From NCBI GenBank assembly GCA_039105265.1, contig JAPFFF010000011.1, forward strand, positions 3,720,001 through 3,784,000: 64,000 nt of DNA, in the 5' to 3' direction. The notes under the pieces were generated by a model, which ran no database searches, was not told the origin of the DNA, and saw only the letters and a list, made by a program, of their open reading frames with translations. Origin of the DNA: Tritrichomonas musculus. Its lineage: Eukaryota; Parabasalia; Tritrichomonadida; Tritrichomonadidae. Below are positions 17,945 to 26,506 of the stretch, piece after piece (position 1 is the first letter of the stretch; each line of letters opens with the position of its first letter). The position numbers and the translations under genes were made by a program.

Positions 17945-18173
17945 AGTAGTAATATATTGTTCGCTCTGGTACCCCGAATAACTACTGATAAGAATTTCCT
18001 TGTCTCCCAATACCAGGAACCAAGCTCCCAGAAAAATTGACAATCCAACACCAAACTTTTCATAAACACGTTAGAGACCTACCTCAGGAACCAAGCTCCC
18101 AGAACAAGTTTGAAATTCGTTGGAAACTTACTTGGTAAACCAAGCTCCCAGAACAAGTTTGAAATTGTTAGGG
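17945..18173 (+). repeat. element B left terminal inverted repeat
   Basis: 229 bp that match the reverse complement of 40,456-40,684 without a difference that I can see. It begins AGTAGTAATATATTG; a 5'-AG end is usual for Polintons. Within it the 16-mer AACCAAGCTCCCAGAA occurs at 18018, 18089 and 18138. Confidence 0.95.
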
Positions 18174-18236
18174 GTGGTCAATAGATATAAAAATAAATTT
18201 TAAATTAAGAATTTGTTTTTTTTATCTTATTTAAAA

Positions 18237-18629
18237 ATGCAACAACGCATCGACCATATCATTTCTGAATTACTTGCTTTAAAATCTGAAATTGAAATAA
18301 AGCAAACCGAATCAACTGAACAACCAATTGAAACACCAACTGAACAATCCGAGCAAGGCTCTACTGAATCAACTGAACAATCAAATGAATTAAATCCTAT
18401 ACGAAGAAGAACAAATCGCTCATTTCCATTAAACAAATCCAAATTCCTTAATGATGAACAGAGAGACCAAGTTCTCCAATTCGCTTCTGACCATAAAGAA
18501 ACAATTATGAACCAACCAAGGTCTAATCGAATTCAATTCCTTCAGAATCTAATTCGTGAACAATTAAATATCAATTTATCGTTATACATGACGGGAAAAC
18601 TGATTCAAATAATCTCATCCAACAATTAA
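18237..18629 (+). CDS. element B first gene, 130 aa, unknown
   Basis: The ATG at 18237 is the first one; nothing upstream is a normal start. An N-terminal helix (MQQRIDHIISELLALKSEIE) is followed by a Glu/Gln/Thr/Ser-rich linker with repeats of TEQ and STE. The C-terminal half is basic and helical, rich in Arg and Asn (RRRTNRSFPLNKSKFLN). It could bind nucleic acid. It is the only plus-strand gene before the fibre gene, with which it converges. Family not recognised. Confidence 0.55.
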   Translation: MQQRIDHIISELLALKSEIEIKQTESTEQPIETPTEQSEQGSTESTEQSNELNPIRRRTNRSFPLNKSKFLNDEQRDQVLQFASDHKETIMNQPRSNRIQFLQNLIREQLNINLSLYMTGKLIQIISSNN

Positions 18630-18655
18630 GCTAAAAAAAAATTTTTTTATACTAT

Positions 18656-20872
18656 TTATGCCTTAAAACATGCAAGTGTTTTATTATCTATTATTGCAGT
18701 TATGATACCAACAGTCATACGTTTAATCTTTGATGTTATTGCAGTTTCACCACTGAGAATCTTCAATTTATTATCTTCATTATCAATAAATACTTCATCC
18801 CCAATACCATAACAAGATGAATCATCAACTTTCAAAAGATAATCGCCATGGGAAGCAAATGTTATAGCATTATTTTTTTCATCAATTCTAACACAAATAC
18901 CAACATATTCTTTCCATGAACCAGTAGTTTTGACACTGCAAATACAATCTGTAGTATCATCTGCTGTTGATGGTTTCCATTCATCACCAACATGTTTATA
19001 AACCTTACCGGTCATATATACTGGAGTTCCAATAATGAAATCGGTGATGGTGTTAACCGATGACTCGATTGGGGAGTAATGTGTGATTGTTGTGTTTGAT
19101 TGTGTACCGTAAATAGCAGCCTTGAATTTTGTTAAATATGCTGGTACCATGATTTGTCTTGAATATATTTGTCTAGCATCTAATAATTCTTGAGTAGTTG
19201 TCCAATTATTTTCAGCCATTGGAACACTATATGTAAGTGGTCTTCCTGATGATAAATCAAGAATTTCTTCATAATACGCTGAATATTTGAAATTATCAAA
19301 ATATATAGTTCTTTGATATAATAATATTACTATGTTGTGAGGATTTCCATCTGTATCATAGAATAATATTCTTATTTCATTTCTTTCTGCATAATTACCA
19401 ACTATGTATTCCAGTTTAATTGCGTTATTTATAATTTTTAGATAATGAATTGATATATCAGCACCCTCCGTAAATGGACCGCAATCAATTGCACATTTTT
19501 TTATTAGTTGTTCTTCTGTTAAAACATTTGACTTCAATACATATTTAGTATCACATTCTGATTCCGTTAAATATTTATCATCATTTTTATATAAATCAGT
19601 ACTAATTTCAACTTTATCTTTATTAACTGTTATTATTTTTGAACTATTTAAGCATAAAGATAATTTTGGAATATCATTAACTAATTCATATAATATTTCA
19701 CTTTTATTTGCTAAATCTAATCCAAAATTAATAAGTGCTTGTTTTGCTGAACTTGTTGAATAAATATCAAATATACTTAAATCAGAACCTTTTATCATAA
19801 CTCGACCATCAACAATTAATTGGTCTTTTATTGTAGTTTTATATTTTTGAGATTTATATGTGCAATTTATCATATCAACATCTTTATATTGAATCATAAA
19901 TTCTTCTGTATAAGGTGAATATCTTAATGTGACATAACTATTTTCATTACATAATCTAATATCTGGATAATATGGATTATTCACTATTAATGATGGAGAA
20001 TTATTTGTAAACGTAGTAGCTATTGTTAATGAACCATCATCATTTTTTGCTACATATTTAGTCAAATCAACTGGTTCAGGGATATCTGTTTTCAAAGCAT
20101 ACTTCCCATCAGCCACATCCTTGGTCTCATACTTGTCTAATTCATATGCGAGCTCATCTTCATCGACGAACTTCTCATCAGCCTGACCACTAGTATAATA
20201 TGGTGTCAAGTCAACTGGTTCTGGGATATCCGTTTTGAGAGCATATCGTTCGGCCCAAACATCCAATGATTTAGTTATTGCCACGGATGATAATATATAT
20301 GATGCTTGTGCTGATAGTGGTTTATCATCATTCATTAATTTCTGTTGAACTTCTTCTGTTGGTTCTTCATTCGGATTCAATTGTAGTTCATTATTTTTGA
20401 GAACTGTAGGTATCTCAGGGATATCTTCTTTTTTTGCATACAATGTCATATCTGGCAAGTCTTCTGTTTTCACATATGGTTCCAAAGCAGTTGTCAAAGC
20501 AGATTCATTAACCAAATCTGTAGGTATTTCAGGTATGTCAGTTGATAATGCAAAGTTGTTAACAACGTAATCACGTAATGTATTAACAGCGTTTTCAATT
20601 TCTTCACTACTAGCATACTTTAATAATTCTTTATTGAATTCCTCTGTTTTCAAATAATCGAATAAATCAGTTGTTTTCGCATATGGTTTCAATAATTCTT
20701 TCAATTCCTCAGTATTCAAGCTTGACCCTAAATTATTTCCGTTATTGCATTGGCAGGAACCATTGGTTCCCGGACACAAATGTGTACAAGCATATTTCTT
20801 GATATATTCTATTATCAATTCATCAATTGTATTAACTTTTTTTATATTACCCGCTTGTTCTATCGTGAACAT
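18656..20872 (-). CDS. element B fibre-like protein, 738 aa
   Basis: The start is the ATG at 20872 (MFTIEQAGNIKKV). The N-terminal part has a helical lead, then a Cys-rich linker (CTHLCPGTNGSCQCNNGNN). Residues 70-260 carry tail-fibre-like repeats with the theme ALKTDIPEPVDLTxY and LKTEEFNKELLKYASSEE, as seen in bacteriophage fibres. The rest is beta-rich, ending in a possible receptor or knob region with many Gly, Thr and Asp. The 1041-residue protein of element A at 57202 has the same EPVDLTNYALKSE theme, and the 742-residue protein at 60832 has a similar QCQCGGNNNN linker. Probably a spike or fibre on the capsid; inferred. Confidence 0.65.
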   Translation of the reverse strand: MFTIEQAGNIKKVNTIDELIIEYIKKYACTHLCPGTNGSCQCNNGNNLGSSLNTEELKELLKPYAKTTDLFDYLKTEEFNKELLKYASSEEIENAVNTLRDYVVNNFALSTDIPEIPTDLVNESALTTALEPYVKTEDLPDMTLYAKKEDIPEIPTVLKNNELQLNPNEEPTEEVQQKLMNDDKPLSAQASYILSSVAITKSLDVWAERYALKTDIPEPVDLTPYYTSGQADEKFVDEDELAYELDKYETKDVADGKYALKTDIPEPVDLTKYVAKNDDGSLTIATTFTNNSPSLIVNNPYYPDIRLCNENSYVTLRYSPYTEEFMIQYKDVDMINCTYKSQKYKTTIKDQLIVDGRVMIKGSDLSIFDIYSTSSAKQALINFGLDLANKSEILYELVNDIPKLSLCLNSSKIITVNKDKVEISTDLYKNDDKYLTESECDTKYVLKSNVLTEEQLIKKCAIDCGPFTEGADISIHYLKIINNAIKLEYIVGNYAERNEIRILFYDTDGNPHNIVILLYQRTIYFDNFKYSAYYEEILDLSSGRPLTYSVPMAENNWTTTQELLDARQIYSRQIMVPAYLTKFKAAIYGTQSNTTITHYSPIESSVNTITDFIIGTPVYMTGKVYKHVGDEWKPSTADDTTDCICSVKTTGSWKEYVGICVRIDEKNNAITFASHGDYLLKVDDSSCYGIGDEVFIDNEDNKLKILSGETAITSKIKRMTVGIITAIIDNKTLACFKA

Positions 20873-20886
20873 TTTGGGAATAATAA
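20873..20886. promoter_or_regulatory. 14-bp gap between divergent start codons
   Basis: The ATG of the fibre-like gene (minus) and of the 844-residue gene (plus) are only 14 bp apart. Their promoters must overlap each other or lie within the partner gene. The gap reads TTTGGGAATAATAA. Confidence 0.7.
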
Positions 20887-23421
20887 ATGATAACAAACAT
20901 AAACGAAGATTTCATACTAAACGAAGTAAAAAAAGGGGACTATCAAGATATACTCATATTCATGTTCCAAAATAGTAAGTTAACACAAATAACAACAATT
21001 ATTGGTAATATTATTGAGTATCTTAAGAATCCTCGTAACTATGTCAAAGATGTAAAAACAAATTTAAAAGATATGCTTGATAAATATAACGCAAAGCCTA
21101 AAGGAACTTCAAGACAAAAAAATGAATTAGCTAAAATACTTGATTCAAAAGCGAATTACTTTATTGATTTAACCAACTATCTGAAAAATAAAGCTGCGGG
21201 CACTCGCGACCTCCGACAAGCGGAGGAAGAAAAACCTGTTTCCATTCCACAAGTTGAAGAGGAGGAGGAGCCCGATTTAGCAGACCATTATTTCAGAAAT
21301 CGACTTAATAAAGATATTGAATCACTTAATGATTTAGTTATACTTGATAGTAATCATATTAATGCTTTACAATTATTTTATCGTATTGCTGATGACTCAG
21401 AGAAGTATTCAGTATTCAATAAAAAAGATACCGCACAGATTCAATCACTTGTCAAATCATTGACAAATAATATAGACTCACATAAAAACAATGAGGTATC
21501 AGATAATATAAATAACCTATTGCAATTTGAGAATATTAGAAGGAAAACCAATATTGAAACAATGAGGAAGATAGCAGAATCTAATCAAGAAGGTCAACAA
21601 TTATTAGATGCTTACAATAAATCTTCTACAATTGATGCTAATCAACTTAAGAAATTTGGGTTATTAAACGACGAGTTTACTACTGAAAACCTTTATGATT
21701 ATTATAATCGAGCTATAAATCCCAAAGATGATTCTGACATCAGAGTAAAAAAACTTGTATTACAATTACATGATGCAATACGTGAAACAAACATATTTGA
21801 AGAAACAACTGAACCTAAAAACAAAAAGAAGCTCAAACAATTAATAAAGTATATTATAGAAAAGCACTTTGTGCCTGGCGCCGAAGGCGCAAATGGTGAC
21901 CGAGAAATATTATTTAACATGAATAGTGATTCACAAAGTTCTGACGATAATAATGTTGATAATGAATATTTTTCCATTCCTAAATCAATGTCAAAGCCTG
22001 TATTTAAATCACCATCTAAAAAACCTGTAGTTAGTTCTGAAAACTACGAAGATTTATTTAATGTTGATATTGCAGCACCAGAAGGTGTATCTCCAATCGA
22101 TACTGATGAATTCAAAAGCAATTATATGCAGTCTGTCCCAACTGGTAAACGTGCTGGTAAAACATTTGAAGCTTCACAAAAACGTTTAAATGACTTATAC
22201 ATTTTCGAAAATAAACAAAGTATTGATGTTAGTAAATTCCGAGGGGAATTATTTGATATTCTTATTAATGGTAATTATCGTATTAAATTCTCTCCAAAAT
22301 GTGCTACAAGAGATGGCGCAGAAGCCTATTGTAAGAAGAAATTTGATAAAAATGGATATCCATTATATCGATTAATTCCTGCAAGGAGAGACACATTAGA
22401 CCCTCTTGGTAATCCAATTTGTGACTTAAATGGCGACAAAGTAGAGGACATCGTTATTGTTGATACTCGTGGTAAACCTGTTATAATTAATGGATTCCGT
22501 CTTGTTAAAGCAGACCCTTATAAGAAATTATGGCAAACCGAACGCATTGCTGGTAAAACAAATGATTCATTTGAAGTATGGATGAAAAATCTTACTGGTA
22601 CTACTAAAACATGGAATTATAAACAAGACCAATGGGATGCTGGTAAAATCAAGACTAAATATGATGAAAAGTTCATTAAAGCAGTTAATGCTTATCAGAA
22701 GGTTGGCTTATCTAAACCCAAAGTCAGCACCAAACTTAATGCAAGAGGATTATGGAGTTCAATCTTTTCAAAAATATGGCAATTAGCACTCTATAATATG
22801 TTTGGAGATGATGAACAACATGGAAAATATCAATTTATGGAACCATTGAAGGGTATATTCAGTTATTTAAAAATATGTACCGCTGTATTTATTTTACAAT
22901 ATGAATTGAAAGTAATGAAAACACATGAATGTAATAATTGGAATGAATGGGTTAAATATAAAAAAGTACACTCAAAAGCAGTAAATTCTGAATTAGGTCT
23001 TAAGATTCAAGAAGATTATAATAATAATATGAAAGATGTTATTCCAATTGGCGGTGAAATAAATGGTGAAGCTGAAATATCAAAACGATTAGGAGAAATA
23101 TTATCCCAAACAATTGAACTAATAATTAACGTTGGACTTGGATATACAGAAGAAAAGAAAGAACGATTTACACAATTAGTACAGAACATATTGGAAAATA
23201 AATTGACTAAAGAAGAAAAGAAACAATTACGAGAACACTTTGGTTCAAATATTGATAAACATATTAATTTGAATGTTGGCGGAAATTACATTGAAGTTAA
23301 AAATTTGTATAAATCATTGTATGATAATTATCGCGACAAAACATATATTAAATCAAGAACTGATGAAAAACTAGCTAATGTTGAATCTGATGATGATGAT
23401 GATTCTGAAGCTGAAGTATAA
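20887..23421 (+). CDS. element B 844-aa protein, probable virion protein
   Basis: A large soluble protein: helical for the first 400 residues, then a mixed region near residues 480-600 with DPLGNPICDLNGDKVEDI, which resembles a calcium-binding DxNxD loop. The C-terminal third is helical again and ends in an acidic tail (SDDDDDSEAEV). Two GC-rich mini-hairpins lie inside the coding sequence (21210-21226 and 21864-21890) and appear to be read as peptide. No enzyme motif is seen. Its size, place next to the fibre gene and long helices suggest a structural or scaffold role; unproven. Confidence 0.6.
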   Translation: MITNINEDFILNEVKKGDYQDILIFMFQNSKLTQITTIIGNIIEYLKNPRNYVKDVKTNLKDMLDKYNAKPKGTSRQKNELAKILDSKANYFIDLTNYLKNKAAGTRDLRQAEEEKPVSIPQVEEEEEPDLADHYFRNRLNKDIESLNDLVILDSNHINALQLFYRIADDSEKYSVFNKKDTAQIQSLVKSLTNNIDSHKNNEVSDNINNLLQFENIRRKTNIETMRKIAESNQEGQQLLDAYNKSSTIDANQLKKFGLLNDEFTTENLYDYYNRAINPKDDSDIRVKKLVLQLHDAIRETNIFEETTEPKNKKKLKQLIKYIIEKHFVPGAEGANGDREILFNMNSDSQSSDDNNVDNEYFSIPKSMSKPVFKSPSKKPVVSSENYEDLFNVDIAAPEGVSPIDTDEFKSNYMQSVPTGKRAGKTFEASQKRLNDLYIFENKQSIDVSKFRGELFDILINGNYRIKFSPKCATRDGAEAYCKKKFDKNGYPLYRLIPARRDTLDPLGNPICDLNGDKVEDIVIVDTRGKPVIINGFRLVKADPYKKLWQTERIAGKTNDSFEVWMKNLTGTTKTWNYKQDQWDAGKIKTKYDEKFIKAVNAYQKVGLSKPKVSTKLNARGLWSSIFSKIWQLALYNMFGDDEQHGKYQFMEPLKGIFSYLKICTAVFILQYELKVMKTHECNNWNEWVKYKKVHSKAVNSELGLKIQEDYNNNMKDVIPIGGEINGEAEISKRLGEILSQTIELIINVGLGYTEEKKERFTQLVQNILENKLTKEEKKQLREHFGSNIDKHINLNVGGNYIEVKNLYKSLYDNYRDKTYIKSRTDEKLANVESDDDDDSEAEV
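21210..21226. repeat. mini-hairpin in coding sequence
   Basis: CCTCCG, loop ACAAG, CGGAGG: a six-base-pair stem within the 844-residue gene, GC-rich in AT-rich surroundings. Confidence 0.75.
21864..21890. repeat. double mini-hairpin in coding sequence
   Basis: GCAC-TTT-GTGC, three bases, then GCGCC-GAA-GGCGC. Two perfect stems with three-base loops lie side by side and are read in frame as part of the 844-residue protein. Confidence 0.8.
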
Positions 23422-23429
23422 AAAAATAT

Positions 23430-24626
23430 TTAATCTGTTTTATTTTTTGGTAATCTGAAAGTTGATATATGTGTTTTTGGTTTGTTTTCTGACTTACTCT
23501 CATTAATCTTTGGTAAGTTTCCATTGGTTGTATTATTTGTTTCACTGGTTAAAGATGATTTTTTTGGCTCTGCATTAAAATTAAAATTAGTACCTGTTGG
23601 CATATTAAATGTTGTGGGTTGAAAGTAATTCATTGGACTAAAGTTATTAGGATTTTGTTGTACAGAGCTTTGAGGTTTCATCCATGTATTTGAGGTCGAT
23701 ACATTGCTGAAAATAGAGCTCGGTAATGTCTCAACATCTGGTTTCATTGTAGTCGTACTCTCATTTTCGGTAGAGCTTTGCTCATTTTCTTTATCCAAAT
23801 CACGTAACATAGATGGAACTGGAGGATTTATTTTTTTAGGTCTTATTTCATCATAATCATATTTATTATTGATATCGACATTACTTGTTTCATATTTACC
23901 ATCATTATCATTTTCTGAAATATCCATTAATGGTTCAAGGCTTTCAGGAGTTTCATTAAAATGGACTTTTAATAATGGACTTACATAATTAGATTTAAAT
24001 ACATTAATAACAGGAAAATGGTAATGCCAATTTTGAAATTCATATTTAAATTTTTTTAAATCAGCTTCCTCATCCAAATTTCGTAATTCAACACGATTCC
24101 ATTCATTCATAAAAGTTTCAGGTTTGAAACAAAGAAATATGTGTAACGGAAGTGGTTTGATTTTTCTATTTACATCTCCTTCGGAATCTAATTCAAAACA
24201 GAAATTATTTGTTTCTTTAATAGCATATTTATATCCACAATCTTCCATTAATACAATATATGATTTATTTAGTTCATCAAACCATCTTTCAACAAATTTA
24301 ATATCTGTATTTCCTATTTTAGAACCAATTTCAATAGAAATGACAAATTTTCTTTTTAAATAAGGACGTTTATTATCTAAGATGTTCATTTTTGTATTCA
24401 TATCAACTTTCTTAGGTAAATTTAACAATATATTATCACCTTCCATAAAAACAAATAAATCTTGATAATTACTACTCAAATAGAAGTAAACTTTCTTATC
24501 TTTTTTATCAATATATGAATATAATGTGTGAGTTCTATCTAGAATAATTGCATCCTTATCAATTAAATTAGATTCTTGTTCTGCTGTTAATACTTCTTTA
24601 TTTTTATCCTTTGTTTTACGTATCAT
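23430..24626 (-). CDS. element B 398-aa protein, unknown, possibly virion
   Basis: The first 240 residues look folded and beta-rich (YSYIDKKDKKVYFYLSSNYQ). The last 150 are a disordered Asn/Ser/Thr/Pro-rich tail. There is no membrane segment. Before its ATG lies TTATTTTTGTTCCAAATG, very like the leader before two structural genes of element A, which suggests expression together with structural proteins. It lies between the 844-residue and the penton-like genes. Family not recognised. Confidence 0.55.
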   Translation of the reverse strand: MIRKTKDKNKEVLTAEQESNLIDKDAIILDRTHTLYSYIDKKDKKVYFYLSSNYQDLFVFMEGDNILLNLPKKVDMNTKMNILDNKRPYLKRKFVISIEIGSKIGNTDIKFVERWFDELNKSYIVLMEDCGYKYAIKETNNFCFELDSEGDVNRKIKPLPLHIFLCFKPETFMNEWNRVELRNLDEEADLKKFKYEFQNWHYHFPVINVFKSNYVSPLLKVHFNETPESLEPLMDISENDNDGKYETSNVDINNKYDYDEIRPKKINPPVPSMLRDLDKENEQSSTENESTTTMKPDVETLPSSIFSNVSTSNTWMKPQSSVQQNPNNFSPMNYFQPTTFNMPTGTNFNFNAEPKKSSLTSETNNTTNGNLPKINESKSENKPKTHISTFRLPKNKTD

Positions 24627-24656
24627 TTTTCATTTGGAACAAAAATAATAAGGCCT
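24627..24656 (-). promoter_or_regulatory. structural-gene leader motif (B copy)
   Basis: On the minus strand TTATTTTTGTTCCAAATG lies just before the start codon. Element A has TTATTTTTGTTGCAAATG before the gene at 60803 and TTATTTTTGGTGCGAAAA before that at 63021. Confidence 0.5.
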
Positions 24657-24694
24657 AAATGGCTATTTGGTGCCCGGCAAACAAAAAAACCTAT

Positions 24695-25075
24695 TTAAAA
24701 AATTAATAGGCAACTCATTACAAAAGCAGATGGTTCAATTGAGTTCCCATATAAATCTGTGAACCAAATTTTAAAATTACGTTCATGACCAAGAAACTCA
24801 TATTTTCGATATTTGGTTTGACGTCTGTTTGCCAACATAATGAAACAATCACAATAACCATCTTGTTGTACAATATCAGAGTGTACCATCAAATCTCCAA
24901 CAAGAGTATCCTTAACAATTGCTCCAACATACTGTACAACAATATATTTCTTATTTTTACTTGAAACGAATTCACTTGGAAGAACAAATTCTTTATCTTG
25001 AGTGTGGAAATAACGCTTAGTAATTGGTTGTTTAAAATTTATCGTTGATACATTTTTGATATTATTTGTTAACAT
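24695..25075 (-). CDS. element B penton-like minor capsid protein
   Basis: 126 residues, beta-rich. It is similar in pattern to the protein at 63057-63542 in element A: a DKEFVLPSEFVSSKNKKYIV strand pair, then VVQYVGAIVKDT, VHSDIVQQDGYCDCFIMLAN, and an end of the type FKIWFTDLYGNSIEPSAFVM (A has FMVWFKDTETRKIIVPDYFI). In both elements it is next to the capsid gene. Mavericks encode a single-jelly-roll penton protein of this size. The first bases overlap the end of the integrase gene by 14 bp, so the two are probably co-transcribed. Confidence 0.65.
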   Translation of the reverse strand: MLTNNIKNVSTINFKQPITKRYFHTQDKEFVLPSEFVSSKNKKYIVVQYVGAIVKDTLVGDLMVHSDIVQQDGYCDCFIMLANRRQTKYRKYEFLGHERNFKIWFTDLYGNSIEPSAFVMSCLLIF

Positions 25076-26444
25076 TTAGTATGAAATACTCTTTATAATC
25101 TTCATTGAGGTCTTCGATAGAATCACAAACATATTTTGTATAAATAATTGGAATTTCAATTTCATTTTTTTCAACATCAGTTTGAGCTTTACGTCCTCGT
25201 TCAGGTTGTTCGTAGGGAATTAACCCCTTGTCTGTTTTACTGAATGTGAGATATTGATTTAACAATCTACATTTAACATTTCCGTTTTGATAACAAATGA
25301 ATTCAGCTATATCATCAAATACACGACGTCGTTTTTCATGCTTTTTTTGGGTCTTACCTTTATCAAGATGTACCAAAATAATGTTACCACGTTTGTAATT
25401 AAGCAAGCCTTTCAACTTCTGTTTTTCATTTATCTTTCTCAATTTCATTTTCATCATTCGAATATACTTCCATTCCAAATCAACATTGTTTTGAACTTGA
25501 ACTGGAGAATAATAAATCCATTTAGTTGGAGGAATCAATCCAGAACCTTGATATTCAGATAATTCATCTTCATTATAGTCATAATTCCGAAATCTCAATG
25601 AATTGTGAGGAGTGTTATTATAGAAATTCACCATTTGTCTCATGAGATTATAATCAGCAATTCTTCGATTATCCATTCCGAAGGCATTTCTAAGAGTTCT
25701 AATTACAGAATCAACATTTTTATGAGCGAGAGCGTAAGGGGAAGATTGAATTACAAATTTGACTGGATAATAATCATTGATATCGTCAATTTTCAACTCA
25801 ATTTTTGAGATTGGTGACTTGATAACATTTTTATATCCACTTTTTTTCAAAAATGCTATTAACGTTTTCAAATTAGTTTTTAAAAGAATTTCATTTCTAA
25901 CTTGATTTCGTAACTCTGGTTTATAATTGTATGCTTCTTGTAAATCATTCGAGATATCTGTTTTAAGAATTACTTTTATATTATCTTTCAATACAATACA
26001 TTCATCTATTAAACTAACAAATCCAGATTCACCATCACATTTAATGGTTCGAAAGTCATATTTAGGATTCTTTTCAATAACTCGTTTTAAAGTTTTGGCT
26101 ATTTCACTTTTATTTGACATTGGTTCAACAATTAGATATCTAGTATTCACATTTATCAAAACGAGATAGATTTGCTCTTGTTTAATTGGATGTTCAACAT
26201 CTGCATAATAATGTGAGAACATCAAATCAGCTTCCCAACATCCTGGTTCATTTGAGAAATTTGGTTTTGACATTTTTTTGCATGCTTTGAGTTTGAAATC
26301 AGGTATGAAAGGTTCTGTTTTAATGTTTGTGTTGAAAACAGGTTGCAAATCAGTTTCAACAAATTTGTATTTCGATTTGAATGGGTATTTCAATAATGAA
26401 GGATATTCTTTATCATAAATTCTGAGAGATTTAGTTTTTGACAT
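25062..26444 (-). CDS. element B integrase (rve family)
   Basis: 460 residues. The retroviral-type core is visible: GCWEADLMFSHYYADVEHP near residue 68, the TIKCDGESGF strand near 135, and the VDSVIRTLRNAFGMDNRR helix near 245. A long basic C-terminal region follows (MKMKLRKINEKQKLKGLLN) with an SH3/chromo-like segment. It should cut and join element ends with a 6-bp stagger, as the ATCCTT duplication shows. It lies between capsid and penton-like genes, all on the minus strand. It looks whole. Confidence 0.88.
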   Translation of the reverse strand: MSKTKSLRIYDKEYPSLLKYPFKSKYKFVETDLQPVFNTNIKTEPFIPDFKLKACKKMSKPNFSNEPGCWEADLMFSHYYADVEHPIKQEQIYLVLINVNTRYLIVEPMSNKSEIAKTLKRVIEKNPKYDFRTIKCDGESGFVSLIDECIVLKDNIKVILKTDISNDLQEAYNYKPELRNQVRNEILLKTNLKTLIAFLKKSGYKNVIKSPISKIELKIDDINDYYPVKFVIQSSPYALAHKNVDSVIRTLRNAFGMDNRRIADYNLMRQMVNFYNNTPHNSLRFRNYDYNEDELSEYQGSGLIPPTKWIYYSPVQVQNNVDLEWKYIRMMKMKLRKINEKQKLKGLLNYKRGNIILVHLDKGKTQKKHEKRRRVFDDIAEFICYQNGNVKCRLLNQYLTFSKTDKGLIPYEQPERGRKAQTDVEKNEIEIPIIYTKYVCDSIEDLNEDYKEYFILNVNK

Positions 26445-26506
26445 TTATTATCGAAAAGGACCCAAATCAAGTGCAAAAAAAATATCCAGAATCAAATCAT
26501 ACAATT

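Noticed and set aside
17945-18173. LTR of a retrotransposon
   Set aside because: The copy at the other end is inverted, not direct, and the element codes no reverse transcriptase.
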